Shown: positions 8,760-17,750 of the stretch, piece after piece
Numbering within the stretch: the stretch's first letter is position 1
Layout: each line of letters begins with the position of its first letter
Assembly: GCF_036240795.1 (NCBI RefSeq)
Contig: NZ_CP108454.1
Location: 6,446,001-6,510,000, forward strand
DNA: 64,000 bases
Reading direction: 5' to 3'
DNA from: Streptomyces sp. NBC_01268
GTDB lineage: Bacteria > Actinomycetota > Actinomycetes > Streptomycetales > Streptomycetaceae
The notes under the pieces: generated by a model
Told to the model about the DNA's origin: nothing
Seen by the model: the letters and a program-made list of their open reading frames with translations, nothing else
The model's database searches: none
Translations under genes and position numbers: made by a program

Positions 8760-10148
8760 TCACCCCTTTCCGAGAGCGGTACGGACGCGGTGTGCGAGGC
8801 GCGCGGCGGGACCCGGCGGGCGGATGCCCGCCCGCTCCCGCCACCAGCCGGTGAGGGCGCGGCGGGCCGCCGGGTCCTCCGGGCGGCCCGCGACGAGCAG
8901 CCCCTCGACGAAGTCGAGGGCGTCGTGCCGGTAGCCGTCGGTCATGGGCCGGTTCCTGGCGTACGAGAGGAACGCGGAACGGTACTCCTCACCGAGGATC
9001 TCCGGCAGCTCGGGCGCGACCTTGGCCACGACGTCCGCCCGCTTCGCGGCGAGCGCCCGGCTCTGCACCCCGAGTCGCCGCACGTCGAAGCCCTCCGGCG
9101 CGGGCGTCCCGGCCACCAGCGCCGACAGCAACGCCGCCTGCGCGAGCCCGACCCGCTGGCGGGCGCCCGCGGCGGCCGCGGACGCGGTGGCCGCGGACGC
9201 GGTGGCGGGGCGCGGCTCCGCGCTCGCCATCGGCTCCGCACCCCGCGGCGCGGGCACCGGCACACGTACCGGCATCGCCCCGCCCGAGACCCGGGCTCCG
9301 GCTCCGATGAGCAGGGGGCGCGGGCGGGCCGTGGCCACCGTCGTACGGATGGCGGCGAGTTCGGCGGCCAGCTCCGCCGGGGCCGGGAAGCGGTCGTCCC
9401 GTTCGAGCAGCACGCCCGGCGGGGAGACCCGCGAGGCGAGGTCGGCGAGGACGTCGAGCACGGGCTGGGACACCGGGTGCGCGTGGGTGTCGTGCCAGAC
9501 CCCGTCGCGCTCCAGACCGCCCGCCACGTGCACGTACGCGATGGCCTCGACCGGCAGCTCCGACAGCGCCCGCGCCGGGTCCTCGCCGCGGTTGACGCGG
9601 TTGGTGTGCAGGTTGGCGACGTCGATGAGGAGCCGTACCCCCGTACGCTCCACCAGTTCCGCGAGGAACTGCCCCTCCGTCAGCTCCTCGCCCGGCCAGG
9701 AGACCAGGGCCGCGATGTTCTCCAGGGCCAGCGGCACCGGCAGGGCGTCCTGCGCGATCCGGACGTTCTCGCACAGCACGTCCAGCGCGTCCCGGGTCCG
9801 GGGCACGGGCAGCAGGTGCCCCGCCTCCAGGAGCGGCGTCGCGGTCAGCGGCCCCCCGGCCCGTACGAACGCGATGTGCTCCGTCACCAGCGGCGCGCCC
9901 AGCAGCTCGGCCTTCCGCGCCAGCCCCGCCAGCCGCCCCGCGTCCGGCCGCCCGGCTCCGCCGAGACCCAGCGAGACCCCGTGCGGCACGACGGTCACCC
10001 CGCGCGCCCGCAGCCGCTCCAGGGAGCCGGGCAGATGGTCGCCGCACAGGTTCTCCGCGACGACCTCCACCCACTCGACCCCGTCCAGCGCCTCGACCGC
10101 GTCCGCGATCTCGGGCCGCCAGCCGATGCCGATACCGAGTTCCTTCAT
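8760..10148 (-). CDS. DUF692 / MNIO-family iron oxidative enzyme with fused C-terminal domain
   Basis: A 462-residue protein. Residues 1 to about 270 form a TIM-barrel DUF692 (multinuclear non-haem iron-dependent oxidative) enzyme with the expected metal-ligand candidates: H56 (VVPHG), H91 (TEHIAF), E143 (LALENIA), D176, N179 and H181 (IDVANLHTN), H207 (AYVHVAG), H219, D220, H222 and H224 (WHDTHAH) and E249 (LLERDD). A low-complexity Ala linker leads to a helical domain (about 325-462), possibly a partner/recognition domain normally encoded separately. Family members modify cysteines or other residues in ribosomal peptides. A strong ribosome site (GGAGGAGGGGG) precedes the ATG. It heads a three-gene operon with the Cys-rich membrane protein. 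Confidence 0.88.
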   Translation of the reverse strand: MKELGIGIGWRPEIADAVEALDGVEWVEVVAENLCGDHLPGSLERLRARGVTVVPHGVSLGLGGAGRPDAGRLAGLARKAELLGAPLVTEHIAFVRAGGPLTATPLLEAGHLLPVPRTRDALDVLCENVRIAQDALPVPLALENIAALVSWPGEELTEGQFLAELVERTGVRLLIDVANLHTNRVNRGEDPARALSELPVEAIAYVHVAGGLERDGVWHDTHAHPVSQPVLDVLADLASRVSPPGVLLERDDRFPAPAELAAELAAIRTTVATARPRPLLIGAGARVSGGAMPVRVPVPAPRGAEPMASAEPRPATASAATASAAAAGARQRVGLAQAALLSALVAGTPAPEGFDVRRLGVQSRALAAKRADVVAKVAPELPEILGEEYRSAFLSYARNRPMTDGYRHDALDFVEGLLVAGRPEDPAARRALTGWWRERAGIRPPGPAARLAHRVRTALGKG

Positions 10149-10240
10149 GTCCCCCTCCTCCGGTCCCAGAGCTGATGGCCCGGAATCGGGCGTTCGAATC
10201 CGGACAGGGGGACGTTCAGAGCTTCATTTGAGGTTCCGGG

Positions 10241-12172
10241 TCAGAACAGCAGCTCCCCGGTGGGGAAGTTGGTACCGACCTGCACGCCCGGGGCGAAACC
10301 GCCGGCTCCGTCGCCCTTGAAGAAGAAGAGGTCCCCGAGGGTGTCGCGGGCGGTGTCGCGGGCGACCAGGTCCGGCTTGCCGTCGCCGTCCAGGTCGCCC
10401 GGGGCGGCGACGATGTCGTAGATCCCCCAACCGGAAGCGATCTCCCGGCGTTCCGTGAGGGTCCCGTCGCCCTTCCCCTCCTGCAGCCAGAGGTAGCCGA
10501 CCTCGTCGACGGAGACGAGGTCGGGGGTGTTCGCGGCCGTGCCCGCCGAGTGGGCGAAGTCGCCCGCCACCACGTTCTGGTACATCGCCCAGTCGCCACT
10601 GGTGTCGGGGATCTGCGTCCGCGGCGCGTAGCCGTCCGCGCCCGTCCCCTTGTGGAGCCAGAGCAGGCCGTCGGTGCGGGTGATGAGGTCGGGGATGCCG
10701 TCACCGTCGAAGTCGCCGGGAGCGACGAGCAGGGTGTCGTTCTGGAAGCCGGTGCCGACCTGCCGGCGGGTGCTGCCGGAGACCGAGCCGTCCACCGCGC
10801 TGACGGGGTAGTGCCACAGGACGCCGGCCGCGTCGACGGCGGCGAGGGTCGTGCCCTGACGGGCGACGTGCTTCATGTCCCGCCAGCCGTAGCCGACCTT
10901 GCAGGGCTTGGCCAGAGCGGCGCTGTCACCGCTGGCGCGGCCCTCGTAGCGGTACAGCCCGCCGGCCGCGTCCCGGCGGTACACGGCACCCGGAGTGGCA
11001 CCGTACGCCCCGCAGTCCGTCCAGTAGGCGGCGGCCCGCAGCGGCAGGTGGTCGGAGATCCACTGCCCGGTCCCCGGGACCTTCGGCTCCGCGGGCACGT
11101 CGCCGACCGCGCCGCGGAAGAACCGCGAGCTGAAGAAGGTGTAGTCCAGCTTCTGCACGCGGTTCTGGTGGGCCTTGTCGAACATGGTGTAGGCGCCCAG
11201 GCGGCATCGCACGATCCCGGGCGTCTTGCAGTTGCCGTACCCGGTGGTGTCGGAGACGTCGGTCTCGTCGGCCTCGATGAACCCGCCGTACGCACCGTCG
11301 CCGGTGGGGGCCTCGTAGAACCGGTTCAGCACGTCCCCCCACGGCGCGGAGTTGAAGTCACCGCTGAGGATCACGGGGATGCCGGCGTCCTCCCACGCCT
11401 TGGCCCGGGCGCTCAGGAGGTCGGCCTCCCGGGTCATCACCTGGTACCGCGCCGTCCGGTCCTTGTACAGGGCGACGGCCGTGTTGTACGCCGCGGTCTG
11501 CGCGGCGGTGGCGGGAGGGGTGGGAGGGGTGGGAGCCGTGGGGGCGCTCGCCGTGCCCCACCACAGGTGCACGGAGCAGGACCACGTCAGCCGGTTCTGC
11601 ACCCAGGCCTTGATGCAGGGAGCCGTGATGTCCTCGGGGCTGTAGGGATCGACCGCCACCGGGCCGACGTCGCGCTGGATCGCCTCCTTCGTGTCCAGGA
11701 CCAGGTCGGTCCCGTCGACGTAATGGCCCCTGACGAACTGGGCCATGCCGTAGCTGGGCGTGGTGCCCTTGGGGCCCGTGTCGACGCAGAGCTGCTTGCC
11801 GTCGGCGCCCTTGAGCTCGGCCTGGGGGACGGTCTCGACGTACCGGCCCGTGTACCCGCGCGGCGTGAGAGCGGTGTTCAGCTGGTTGTACTGATAGCTG
11901 CAGATCTCGACGAGGAAGACGTAGTCGGCGTTCCAGGCACTGCCCGTCTCCGCCACGATCGTGTCGACGCGGGCCTTGTTCTCCGCGGCGGTGACCAGGC
12001 ACCCCTCGGTTCCGCCGCTGCCGCAGATGTTGTACGTGAACGTCTTGATCGGTGGTGCGGTGGACGCCGACACCACGTCCGCCGCCCGCGCCTGAGGCGC
12101 GGTCAGGACCGTCGCCGCGCATATGAAGGCCAATGAGGCCACGAAGGCTCTGAGCATCCCCAGTGTTCGCAT
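10241..12172 (-). CDS. Secreted endonuclease/exonuclease/phosphatase-family protein with FG-GAP (VCBS-like) repeats
   Basis: A 643-residue exported protein. The signal peptide ends near APQARA-A (about residue 31). Residues about 40-380 form an EEP-fold hydrolase: YNICGSGG near the start, GDFNSAPWGDVLNRF as the central catalytic strand and SDHLPLRAA as the C-terminal Asp-His motif. The C-terminal 250 residues hold FG-GAP/VCBS-type repeats with calcium-loop motifs such as DFDGDGIPDL and DLDGDGKPDL. It may act as an extracellular nuclease or phosphoesterase. The start at 12172 has a clear AGGGGGG site. The upstream open frame belongs to the next gene and is not part of this one. Confidence 0.85.
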   Translation of the reverse strand: MRTLGMLRAFVASLAFICAATVLTAPQARAADVVSASTAPPIKTFTYNICGSGGTEGCLVTAAENKARVDTIVAETGSAWNADYVFLVEICSYQYNQLNTALTPRGYTGRYVETVPQAELKGADGKQLCVDTGPKGTTPSYGMAQFVRGHYVDGTDLVLDTKEAIQRDVGPVAVDPYSPEDITAPCIKAWVQNRLTWSCSVHLWWGTASAPTAPTPPTPPATAAQTAAYNTAVALYKDRTARYQVMTREADLLSARAKAWEDAGIPVILSGDFNSAPWGDVLNRFYEAPTGDGAYGGFIEADETDVSDTTGYGNCKTPGIVRCRLGAYTMFDKAHQNRVQKLDYTFFSSRFFRGAVGDVPAEPKVPGTGQWISDHLPLRAAAYWTDCGAYGATPGAVYRRDAAGGLYRYEGRASGDSAALAKPCKVGYGWRDMKHVARQGTTLAAVDAAGVLWHYPVSAVDGSVSGSTRRQVGTGFQNDTLLVAPGDFDGDGIPDLITRTDGLLWLHKGTGADGYAPRTQIPDTSGDWAMYQNVVAGDFAHSAGTAANTPDLVSVDEVGYLWLQEGKGDGTLTERREIASGWGIYDIVAAPGDLDGDGKPDLVARDTARDTLGDLFFFKGDGAGGFAPGVQVGTNFPTGELLF

Positions 12173-12261
12173 GGAACCCCCCTGAGAGAAGTGACAGGAA
12201 AAGTTGAACGGTACGTGAACGTACCCTCGCCTCAGGGGGGCCGGGGGGCAGAGGCCGGGCG

Positions 12262-12978
12262 CTAGCCCGCCCGCAGGCCCAGCGCCGCGTACTCCGACAC
12301 CACCGTGCATGAGCCCGGCGCGATCTCGGTGAAGCCGGCGTCGCGGACCACGGGCAGGTCGCCCGACGTGAGGCGGGACCAGTGCTCCGGGGGCGCGGTG
12401 CGCACCGCGAGCGGGAAGCCGGCTTCGCGCCAGGTCTTGCGGTCGGCGTCCGACAGGGCCCACCACAGCAGCTGCGCACCGTGGCCGGTCTGCGCCATCG
12501 TCTTGCCGGCGGACATGTCGAGTTCGGGGTTGAGCCACAGCACGGCCGAGCCCTCCGGCGCGGGACCCGGCTCGGCGGGGTCGTCCAGGTCGGTGCCCGA
12601 GACCTGGAGCTTGGCCAGCTCCTTGGGCCAGCCGTCCAGCGGGACCGGCGGGAAGACGCGTACCTCCGCGCCGTCGCCGCCCGTCACCGTGATGCCCGGC
12701 AGGGCCACGGCCCGGCGCCACTCGGCACCGCGCGCCCGGCGCACCACCTTGCGGATCCGGGCGTCCTGCCAGTCCGTCATGGCCTGCGCCCACTCGCCGT
12801 CTGCGTGCGACCGGTCGTCGGCCAGGATCTCCAGGACCGCGCGGGCGGAGGTCTCCAGCGCGTCGGTACGCGCCGGGGGAGCGTCGCGCTCGATGCGGAC
12901 GACCAGGGGGAGGACGTACTGCGGCTTCTCGTCGCGGGGGTCGGCGGACGCGGCGGGCTCGGTGTCGTTGCTGCTCAC
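12262..12978 (-). CDS. Peptidyl-tRNA hydrolase 2 (PTH2)-like protein
   Basis: A 238-residue cytoplasmic protein. The C-terminal half carries the PTH2 signature SAGKTMAQTGHGAQLLW with K159 and H166, the residues around which archaeal/eukaryotic-type peptidyl-tRNA hydrolases build their active site. The N-terminal 110 residues are a helical extension not present in classical 120-residue PTH2 proteins. Whether it really recycles peptidyl-tRNA is uncertain, because bacteria normally use the unrelated Pth. The GTG start has no obvious ribosome site; CAGACT six bases upstream could be a weak leaderless -10. Confidence 0.75.
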   Translation of the reverse strand: MSSNDTEPAASADPRDEKPQYVLPLVVRIERDAPPARTDALETSARAVLEILADDRSHADGEWAQAMTDWQDARIRKVVRRARGAEWRRAVALPGITVTGGDGAEVRVFPPVPLDGWPKELAKLQVSGTDLDDPAEPGPAPEGSAVLWLNPELDMSAGKTMAQTGHGAQLLWWALSDADRKTWREAGFPLAVRTAPPEHWSRLTSGDLPVVRDAGFTEIAPGSCTVVSEYAALGLRAG

Positions 12979-13059
12979 CGGGCAAGTCTGCCACCGCCCC
13001 GCTCACCGCCCCCACGCCTTTCTTGTAGGAATGAGAGCTTCCGGGACAGGATGCCCTCC

Positions 13060-13737
13060 ATGAAGAGTGATCTTTTCGCCAGTGAGCACCTCGCCGAGGC
13101 GGCGACGTTTCCGGGGATGACCCTCCAGAACGCCAAGTCGGTCAAGTACACCGTCCAGGGGGAGATGCAGGCCCTCCAGGGCTCGATGATCGCCTTCCGG
13201 GGGAACCTCCAGTTCGAGCACAAGAGCCAGGGCCTCGGCGGCCTGCTCAAGCGCGCCCTCACCGGGGAGGGCCTGCCGCTGATGACCGTCCGCGGCCAGG
13301 GCGAGGCGTGGTTCGCCCACGAGGCGCAGAACTGCTTCATCGTCGAGGTCGAGCCGGGCGACGCCCTGACCGTCAACGGCCGCAACGTGCTGTGCTTCGA
13401 CTCGTCGCTCGCGTACGAGATCAAGACCGTGAAGGGCGCGGGCATCACCGGCGGCGGCCTCTTCAACAGCGTCTTCACCGGTCACGGCAAGATCGCCCTG
13501 ATCTGCGAGGGCAACCCGGTCGTCATCCCGGTCACCCCCGACGCCCCGGTCCACGTCGACACCGACGCCGTCGTCGGCTGGAGCGAGCAGCTGCGCACCT
13601 CGCTGCACCGCTCGCAGTCCCTCGGCTCCATGGTGCGCGGCGGTTCCGGCGAGGCGGTCCAGCTGAAGCTGGAGGGCCAGGGCTTCGTCATCGTCCGCCC
13701 GAGCGAGCTCACCCCGCAGAAGAAGTCGGCCAACTGA
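13060..13737 (+). CDS. AIM24 family protein
   Basis: A 225-residue protein of the AIM24 (DUF124) beta-rich family. Features are VKYTVQGEMQALQGSMIAFRG early on, VRGQGEAWFAHE in the middle and GGGLFNSVFTGHGKIAL later, the usual glycine-rich AIM24 pattern. Biochemical function is not established in bacteria. The ATG at 13060 is preferred over the one nine bases earlier because GGACAGG then lies at normal spacing. An ABC transporter pair follows 8 bases downstream, so the three genes may be co-transcribed. Confidence 0.82.
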   Translation: MKSDLFASEHLAEAATFPGMTLQNAKSVKYTVQGEMQALQGSMIAFRGNLQFEHKSQGLGGLLKRALTGEGLPLMTVRGQGEAWFAHEAQNCFIVEVEPGDALTVNGRNVLCFDSSLAYEIKTVKGAGITGGGLFNSVFTGHGKIALICEGNPVVIPVTPDAPVHVDTDAVVGWSEQLRTSLHRSQSLGSMVRGGSGEAVQLKLEGQGFVIVRPSELTPQKKSAN

Positions 13738-13745
13738 CCTCCGCC

Positions 13746-14597
13746 ATGAGGCTGGAAGGCGTCGGCCGCCGCTACGGCCCGCGCGGACCCTGGGTGCTGC
13801 GCGAGGTGGGACTCGACCTGCCCGCCGGCACCCTCGCCCGCGTCACCGGCGGCAACGGCACCGGCAAGTCGACCCTCCTGCGCCTCCTCGCGGGCGTCGA
13901 CGCGCCCAGCGCCGGCCGGATCGCCGCCCGTCCGCCGCGCACCGCGTACGTGCCCGAACGCTTCCCCGCCGCCCTCCCGCTCACCGCGACCGGCTACCTG
14001 GTCCACCTCGGCCGCGTCCAGGGCCTCACCGGCCGGGACGCCGCCGTGCGCGCGGGGCAGTGGCTGGCCCGCTTCGACGCGGCGCCCTACGCCGACACCC
14101 CGCTCGCCGAACTCTCCAAGGGCACCAGCCAGAAGGTGGCCGTCGCCCAGGCCCTGCTCGCCGACCCGGACCTGCTCGTCCTCGACGAGGCCTGGACGGG
14201 CCTCGACACCACCGCCCGCACGGAACTCGACCGCGCGGTGCGCGCCCGCGTCGCGGCGGGCGGCCGGGTCGTCTTCGTCGACCACGACCCGCGCCGACTG
14301 GCGGGGGAGGCGGACGCGGAGTACCGGGTGGCGGACGGCAGGGTCCACGGACCGGGGCCCCGCGCTGGACGTACGGAACCGGACGCCGCTCCCCGGGCCC
14401 GCGTGCGCGTCGGCGCCACCGGCGGCACGCCGCTCCCGCCCGGCCTCCCCGGCTCACCGGCGTACGCCCACGCCGGATCCGACGCGGCCCGGCTCACCGT
14501 CACCGTCGACGCCGCCCACTCCGACACCCTCCTGCGGGCGCTCCTGGACGCGGGCTGGCACATCGACGACCTGACCACCGAAGGCGTACGCCTGTGA
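13746..14597 (+). CDS. ABC transporter ATP-binding protein
   Basis: A 283-residue ATPase. The Walker A motif is GGNGTGKST (35-43), the signature is an atypical LSKGTSQKV, Walker B is LLVLDEAWTGLD and the H-loop is VFVDHDPRR. After about residue 200 there is a linker and a short C-terminal domain that is not part of a standard cassette. The partner permease starts inside its last codon (GTGA overlap), so they form a two-gene transporter. Substrate unknown; small exporters of this form often serve antibiotic or peptide resistance. Confidence 0.85.
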   Translation: MRLEGVGRRYGPRGPWVLREVGLDLPAGTLARVTGGNGTGKSTLLRLLAGVDAPSAGRIAARPPRTAYVPERFPAALPLTATGYLVHLGRVQGLTGRDAAVRAGQWLARFDAAPYADTPLAELSKGTSQKVAVAQALLADPDLLVLDEAWTGLDTTARTELDRAVRARVAAGGRVVFVDHDPRRLAGEADAEYRVADGRVHGPGPRAGRTEPDAAPRARVRVGATGGTPLPPGLPGSPAYAHAGSDAARLTVTVDAAHSDTLLRALLDAGWHIDDLTTEGVRL

Positions 14598-15244
14598 CCG
14601 CGCTGCTCCGCTACCAGGCCGCCCTGCTCCTGCGCTCCCAGCGCTGGCTGGCGCCCTTCCTCCTGTACGCGGTCTTCGTCGGAGTCGGCGTCAACGCGGG
14701 GGAACCCGTGCTCGGCGCCCTCGGCTACACGGTGGCGGGCCTGGTCCCGATCGGCGCCTGGGCGGTCCGCATCTGCCTCGGCCAGGAACCCCCGGCCGCC
14801 CGCGCCGTGACCGCCGCGGCCGCCGGTCGTACCCGCGCCCACCTGGCGGCGATCCTGACCGGCACCGCCGCCACCCTGTTCGTCGGCGCCGTCGCGGTCG
14901 TGACCGTCACCGCCCTGAGCGGGCACCGCGGGGTCTCCCCGCTCGCGGCCGGGGCGGAGGGCCTCCTCGCGGCGACCGTCTGCGTCCTGACCGGCACCGC
15001 CGTGGGCGCCCTGACGACCCGCCCCCTGGTCGCCTCCCGCGGCTGGTCCCTGACGACGCTCCTCCTCGGCTCCCTCCTCGCCCTCGTCACGACGGGCTCC
15101 CCGGCCAAGGCGGCCGTCTCGCCGCTCGTCACCGCCGCGCACACCGCCACCGTCAGCTGTCCGTGGCCGGCCCTGGCGGGCGCGCTGGTCCTGGGCGCGG
15201 CGGCGGTGGGGGTGGCGTGCCGGGCGACGGCGTGGTGGGAGTAG
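14594..15244 (+). CDS. ABC transporter membrane protein
   Basis: A 216-residue, strongly hydrophobic protein with about six predicted membrane helices, for example WLAPFLLYAVFVGVGV near the N-terminus and ALAGALVLGAAAVGVAC near the C-terminus. It overlaps the ATPase gene by four bases, which indicates translational coupling. It has no recognisable substrate-binding motif. It converges on a deacetylase gene 13 bases away. Confidence 0.75.
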   Translation: MTALLRYQAALLLRSQRWLAPFLLYAVFVGVGVNAGEPVLGALGYTVAGLVPIGAWAVRICLGQEPPAARAVTAAAAGRTRAHLAAILTGTAATLFVGAVAVVTVTALSGHRGVSPLAAGAEGLLAATVCVLTGTAVGALTTRPLVASRGWSLTTLLLGSLLALVTTGSPAKAAVSPLVTAAHTATVSCPWPALAGALVLGAAAVGVACRATAWWE

Positions 15245-15257
15245 GACTCCGGGCCGG

Positions 15258-16163
15258 TCAGCGGCTCATCAGTTCCGAGACCTTCACGAAGCGGTAGCCC
15301 TTCGCACGGAGCTCCGGGACGATGCGGCGGATCGCCTGTTCGGTGACCGGGGCGGCGCTGCGGGTGCAGTGCATGACGACGAGGGAGCCGGGCTTCACGC
15401 CCTCCAGGACCTGGTCCGCGACCGCGTCCGGGTCCTTCGCGAAGGCGTCGCCGCTGACCACGTCCCACTGGACGGCGGTGACGCCGAGGGGGGTGAGTGC
15501 GCGCAGGGCGTCGTCGTCGTAGCAGCCGCCGGGGAAGCGGAAGTACGGGACCACGTGGGTCGCCCCGGCGTCGCGGAAGGCGTCGAAGGCGCGTTGGACG
15601 TCGGCGGCCATGTCGGGCGCGGCCACGGTCGGGAGGCCGTAGCAGGGGGTCGCGAAGGCGTAGTGGCTGTAGGAGTGGTTGGCGATCTCGAAGCGGGGGT
15701 CGTTGCCGAGGGAGCGGGCCTGGTCCGGGTACTCCTCGGCCCAGCGGCCCGTCATGAAGACCGTCGCGTCGACCTCGAGGCGGCGCAGGGTCGCGATGAG
15801 CTGCGGGTTGTCGAAGTGTTCGCCCCGTGCGGCGCGCGGGCCCTGGTCGGCCGTCATGTCGGCGTCGAAGGTGAGGGCGACGACCTTCTCCGCCGACGCC
15901 GCCCGGCCCGTGCGGTGCGTGTACACGCGGGTCAGGCCGTTCGGGCCCGGCGCCAGGGTCGGCGGCACCTTCGGGGCCGGGGCCGCCGGGTGGCCGGGCC
16001 GGGCCGGTGTGGCGGACCCCGGTGCGTGCGGGCTCGGTGCGGTGCTCTTCGCGGGTGCGGCGGCGGGCGCTGCTGCGGGCGGTGCGGCCGCGCCCCCGTC
16101 GCAGCCGACGAGAACGGCGCCCAGAAGGGCAAGCGCCGACAGCTTTCGTACAGAAATGGTCAC
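15258..16163 (-). CDS. Polysaccharide deacetylase (NodB/CE4 family) lipoprotein
   Basis: A 301-residue cell-surface enzyme. The lipobox LVGC places the acylated cysteine at 21, and a Pro/Ala-rich linker follows. The NodB domain shows VALTFDADMT (catalytic Asp and metal Asp), ANHSYSHYAFA (metal histidines) and RFPGGCYDDD, with a late LVVMHCTRSAAP. It probably removes N-acetyl groups from peptidoglycan or another glycan. It lies 17 bases downstream of ppk2 on the same strand, yet TAATTT six bases before the GTG suggests its own leaderless promoter. The Cys residues near the active loops are unusual but the core motifs are intact. Confidence 0.87.
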   Translation of the reverse strand: MTISVRKLSALALLGAVLVGCDGGAAAPPAAAPAAAPAKSTAPSPHAPGSATPARPGHPAAPAPKVPPTLAPGPNGLTRVYTHRTGRAASAEKVVALTFDADMTADQGPRAARGEHFDNPQLIATLRRLEVDATVFMTGRWAEEYPDQARSLGNDPRFEIANHSYSHYAFATPCYGLPTVAAPDMAADVQRAFDAFRDAGATHVVPYFRFPGGCYDDDALRALTPLGVTAVQWDVVSGDAFAKDPDAVADQVLEGVKPGSLVVMHCTRSAAPVTEQAIRRIVPELRAKGYRFVKVSELMSR

Positions 16164-16169
16164 CCAGGG

Positions 16170-16175
16170 AAATTA
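16170..16175 (-). promoter_or_regulatory. Leaderless-type -10 element of the deacetylase gene
   Basis: TAATTT on the minus strand is followed by six bases and the GTG at 16163. No Shine-Dalgarno site is present. Confidence 0.45.
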
Positions 16176-16180
16176 ACCGA

Positions 16181-17065
16181 TCATTGGGTGAGCAATCGCC
16201 TCCGGCACTCCGCCACGTCGAAGTCGCCCTTCGGGTACTGCGGGTCCAGCTCCGCCAGGTGCTCCCCGAGCAGGGTGCTGATCGCCCAGTTGCGGTACCA
16301 CTTGCGGTCCGCCGGGACCAGGTACCAGGGCGCCGCCTCCGTCGAGCAGCGCTCCAGGGCGATCTCGTACGCCTCCTGGTACGCCGGCCACAGCTCCCGC
16401 TCCTCGATGTCGCCCGGGTTGAACTTCCAGTGCTTCTCCGGGTTGTCCAGGCGCTCCAGGAGCCGGGCCCGCTGCTCCTCGTACGACACGTGGAGGAAGA
16501 CCTTGACGAGGGTGACGCCGTCCTCGGTCAGCGCCTTCTCGAACGCCCCGATCTCGGCGTAGCGGTCCTCCAGCTCCGGTCCCGGGGCCAGCGAGCGGAC
16601 CCGGGCGATGAGCACGTCCTCGTAGTGCGAACGGTCGAAGATGCCGATCTCGCCGGGGCGGGGGAGCGCCTGGGTGACGCGCCAGAGGAAGGGGTGCGCC
16701 TTCTCCTCCGGCGTCGGGGCCTTGAAGGCCCGGATGCGGCAGCCCGAGGGGTTGAAGTGCCCGATCACGTGCTTGACCGTGCCCCCCTTGCCGCTCGTGT
16801 CCATGCCCTGGAGCACGAGGAGCAGACGTCTCCGGTCGCCCGCCGTGCTCGCCGCGTACAGGCGTTCCTGGAGGGTGGCCAGGGCCGGGGCCAGCTCCGC
16901 GACGGCCGCCGATCCGGCCGCCTTGTTCCTCGGACCGCCCGGGGTCGCGGCGGCGTCGTAGGAGGCGAGGTCGATCCGCCCGCCCACCGGGACCTTCAGC
17001 AGCTCGCGCAGGGACGCGGTCCCGTTCGCCGACGCCTCCGCTCCTCGGTTCTTCTTCTTCGGCAT
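16181..17065 (-). CDS. ppk2: Polyphosphate kinase 2 family protein
   Basis: A 294-residue PPK2 domain kinase that transfers phosphate between polyphosphate and nucleotides. Walker A is GMDTSGKGG (87-95), followed by HFNPSGCRIRAFKAPTPEE, the PPK2 lid-adjacent segment. Walker B is GIFDRSHYED (141-150). The C-terminal PWYLVPADRKWYRN is diagnostic. The length and single domain fit the PPK2 forms that phosphorylate nucleoside mono- or diphosphates; which class is not decided here. AGGAAGGG precedes the ATG. A TetR gene lies upstream on the same strand 33 bases away. Confidence 0.9.
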   Translation of the reverse strand: MPKKKNRGAEASANGTASLRELLKVPVGGRIDLASYDAAATPGGPRNKAAGSAAVAELAPALATLQERLYAASTAGDRRRLLLVLQGMDTSGKGGTVKHVIGHFNPSGCRIRAFKAPTPEEKAHPFLWRVTQALPRPGEIGIFDRSHYEDVLIARVRSLAPGPELEDRYAEIGAFEKALTEDGVTLVKVFLHVSYEEQRARLLERLDNPEKHWKFNPGDIEERELWPAYQEAYEIALERCSTEAAPWYLVPADRKWYRNWAISTLLGEHLAELDPQYPKGDFDVAECRRRLLTQ

Positions 17066-17098
17066 CTCGGGCCCTTCCTCACGTCGATCGGCGCACCT

Positions 17099-17731
17099 TC
17101 ACCGATCGTGCGCGTCCAGGGCCGGGGCCACCACCGCGAACGCCCGGTCGAGCAGCCCCATCGGGTCCTCCGCCGCCTCGCTCTCGCTCCACCCCTGGAG
17201 CGCCACCCGGAACGCGACCAGCGCCGTGCCCGAGGCCAGTCGCGGGCGCGGGTCCGCCGTCACGTCGAGGCCCTCGCGGCGGGCCAGCTCCCGGGCCAGC
17301 GTCTCCTGCCAGGCGGCCTGCCGCTCCAGGAAGCGGGCCAGCAGCGCGGGCGTACCGAGGATCAGCTGGACCACGCGCAGCGCCCGGGCCGCGTGGTCCG
17401 GGTGCCGGTCGGTGCAGGCCAGCAGCGGGACCGCGACGGCGTGCCGCAGCGACCGCGACGGGGGCTCCCCGGCGGGGCGTTCCGCGAGCGCCGCGTGGAT
17501 GTCGGCGCCCATGCCGGACAGGAACCGGACGACCACGTCCTCCTTGGACGCGAAGTAGCGGAAGAAGGTCCGCTTCGAGACCCCGGCGGCGGCCGCGATC
17601 TCGTCCACCGTGACCGCGTCGAAGCCCTTCAGGGCCAGGAGCTGCAGCGCCGATTCGGTGAGCTCGGTGGCGACGAGCAGGCGTTTGCGTTCCGCCAGGC
17701 TGACGGCGGGCTCGGGCGTGGTGGGCGTCAT
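17099..17731 (-). CDS. TetR family transcriptional regulator
   Basis: A 210-residue repressor. The helix-turn-helix is VTVDEIAAAAGVSKRTFFRY followed by FASKEDVV, a textbook TetR N-terminus; the C-terminal helical ligand domain is not recognisable further. It is divergent from a short-chain dehydrogenase 74 bases away, so autoregulation plus control of that gene is likely. The start at 17731 is chosen over an upstream GTG because TATGAT sits exactly six bases before it and because the longer form would overlap the operator-like repeats. Confidence 0.88.
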   Translation of the reverse strand: MTPTTPEPAVSLAERKRLLVATELTESALQLLALKGFDAVTVDEIAAAAGVSKRTFFRYFASKEDVVVRFLSGMGADIHAALAERPAGEPPSRSLRHAVAVPLLACTDRHPDHAARALRVVQLILGTPALLARFLERQAAWQETLARELARREGLDVTADPRPRLASGTALVAFRVALQGWSESEAAEDPMGLLDRAFAVVAPALDAHDR

Positions 17732-17737
17732 GGGCCG

Positions 17738-17743
17738 ATCATA
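17738..17743 (-). promoter_or_regulatory. Leaderless-type -10 element of the tetR gene
   Basis: TATGAT followed by six bases and the ATG at 17731. It lies just next to the TGACAC/GTGTCA repeats. Confidence 0.5.
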
Positions 17744-17750
17744 GCCCGCT

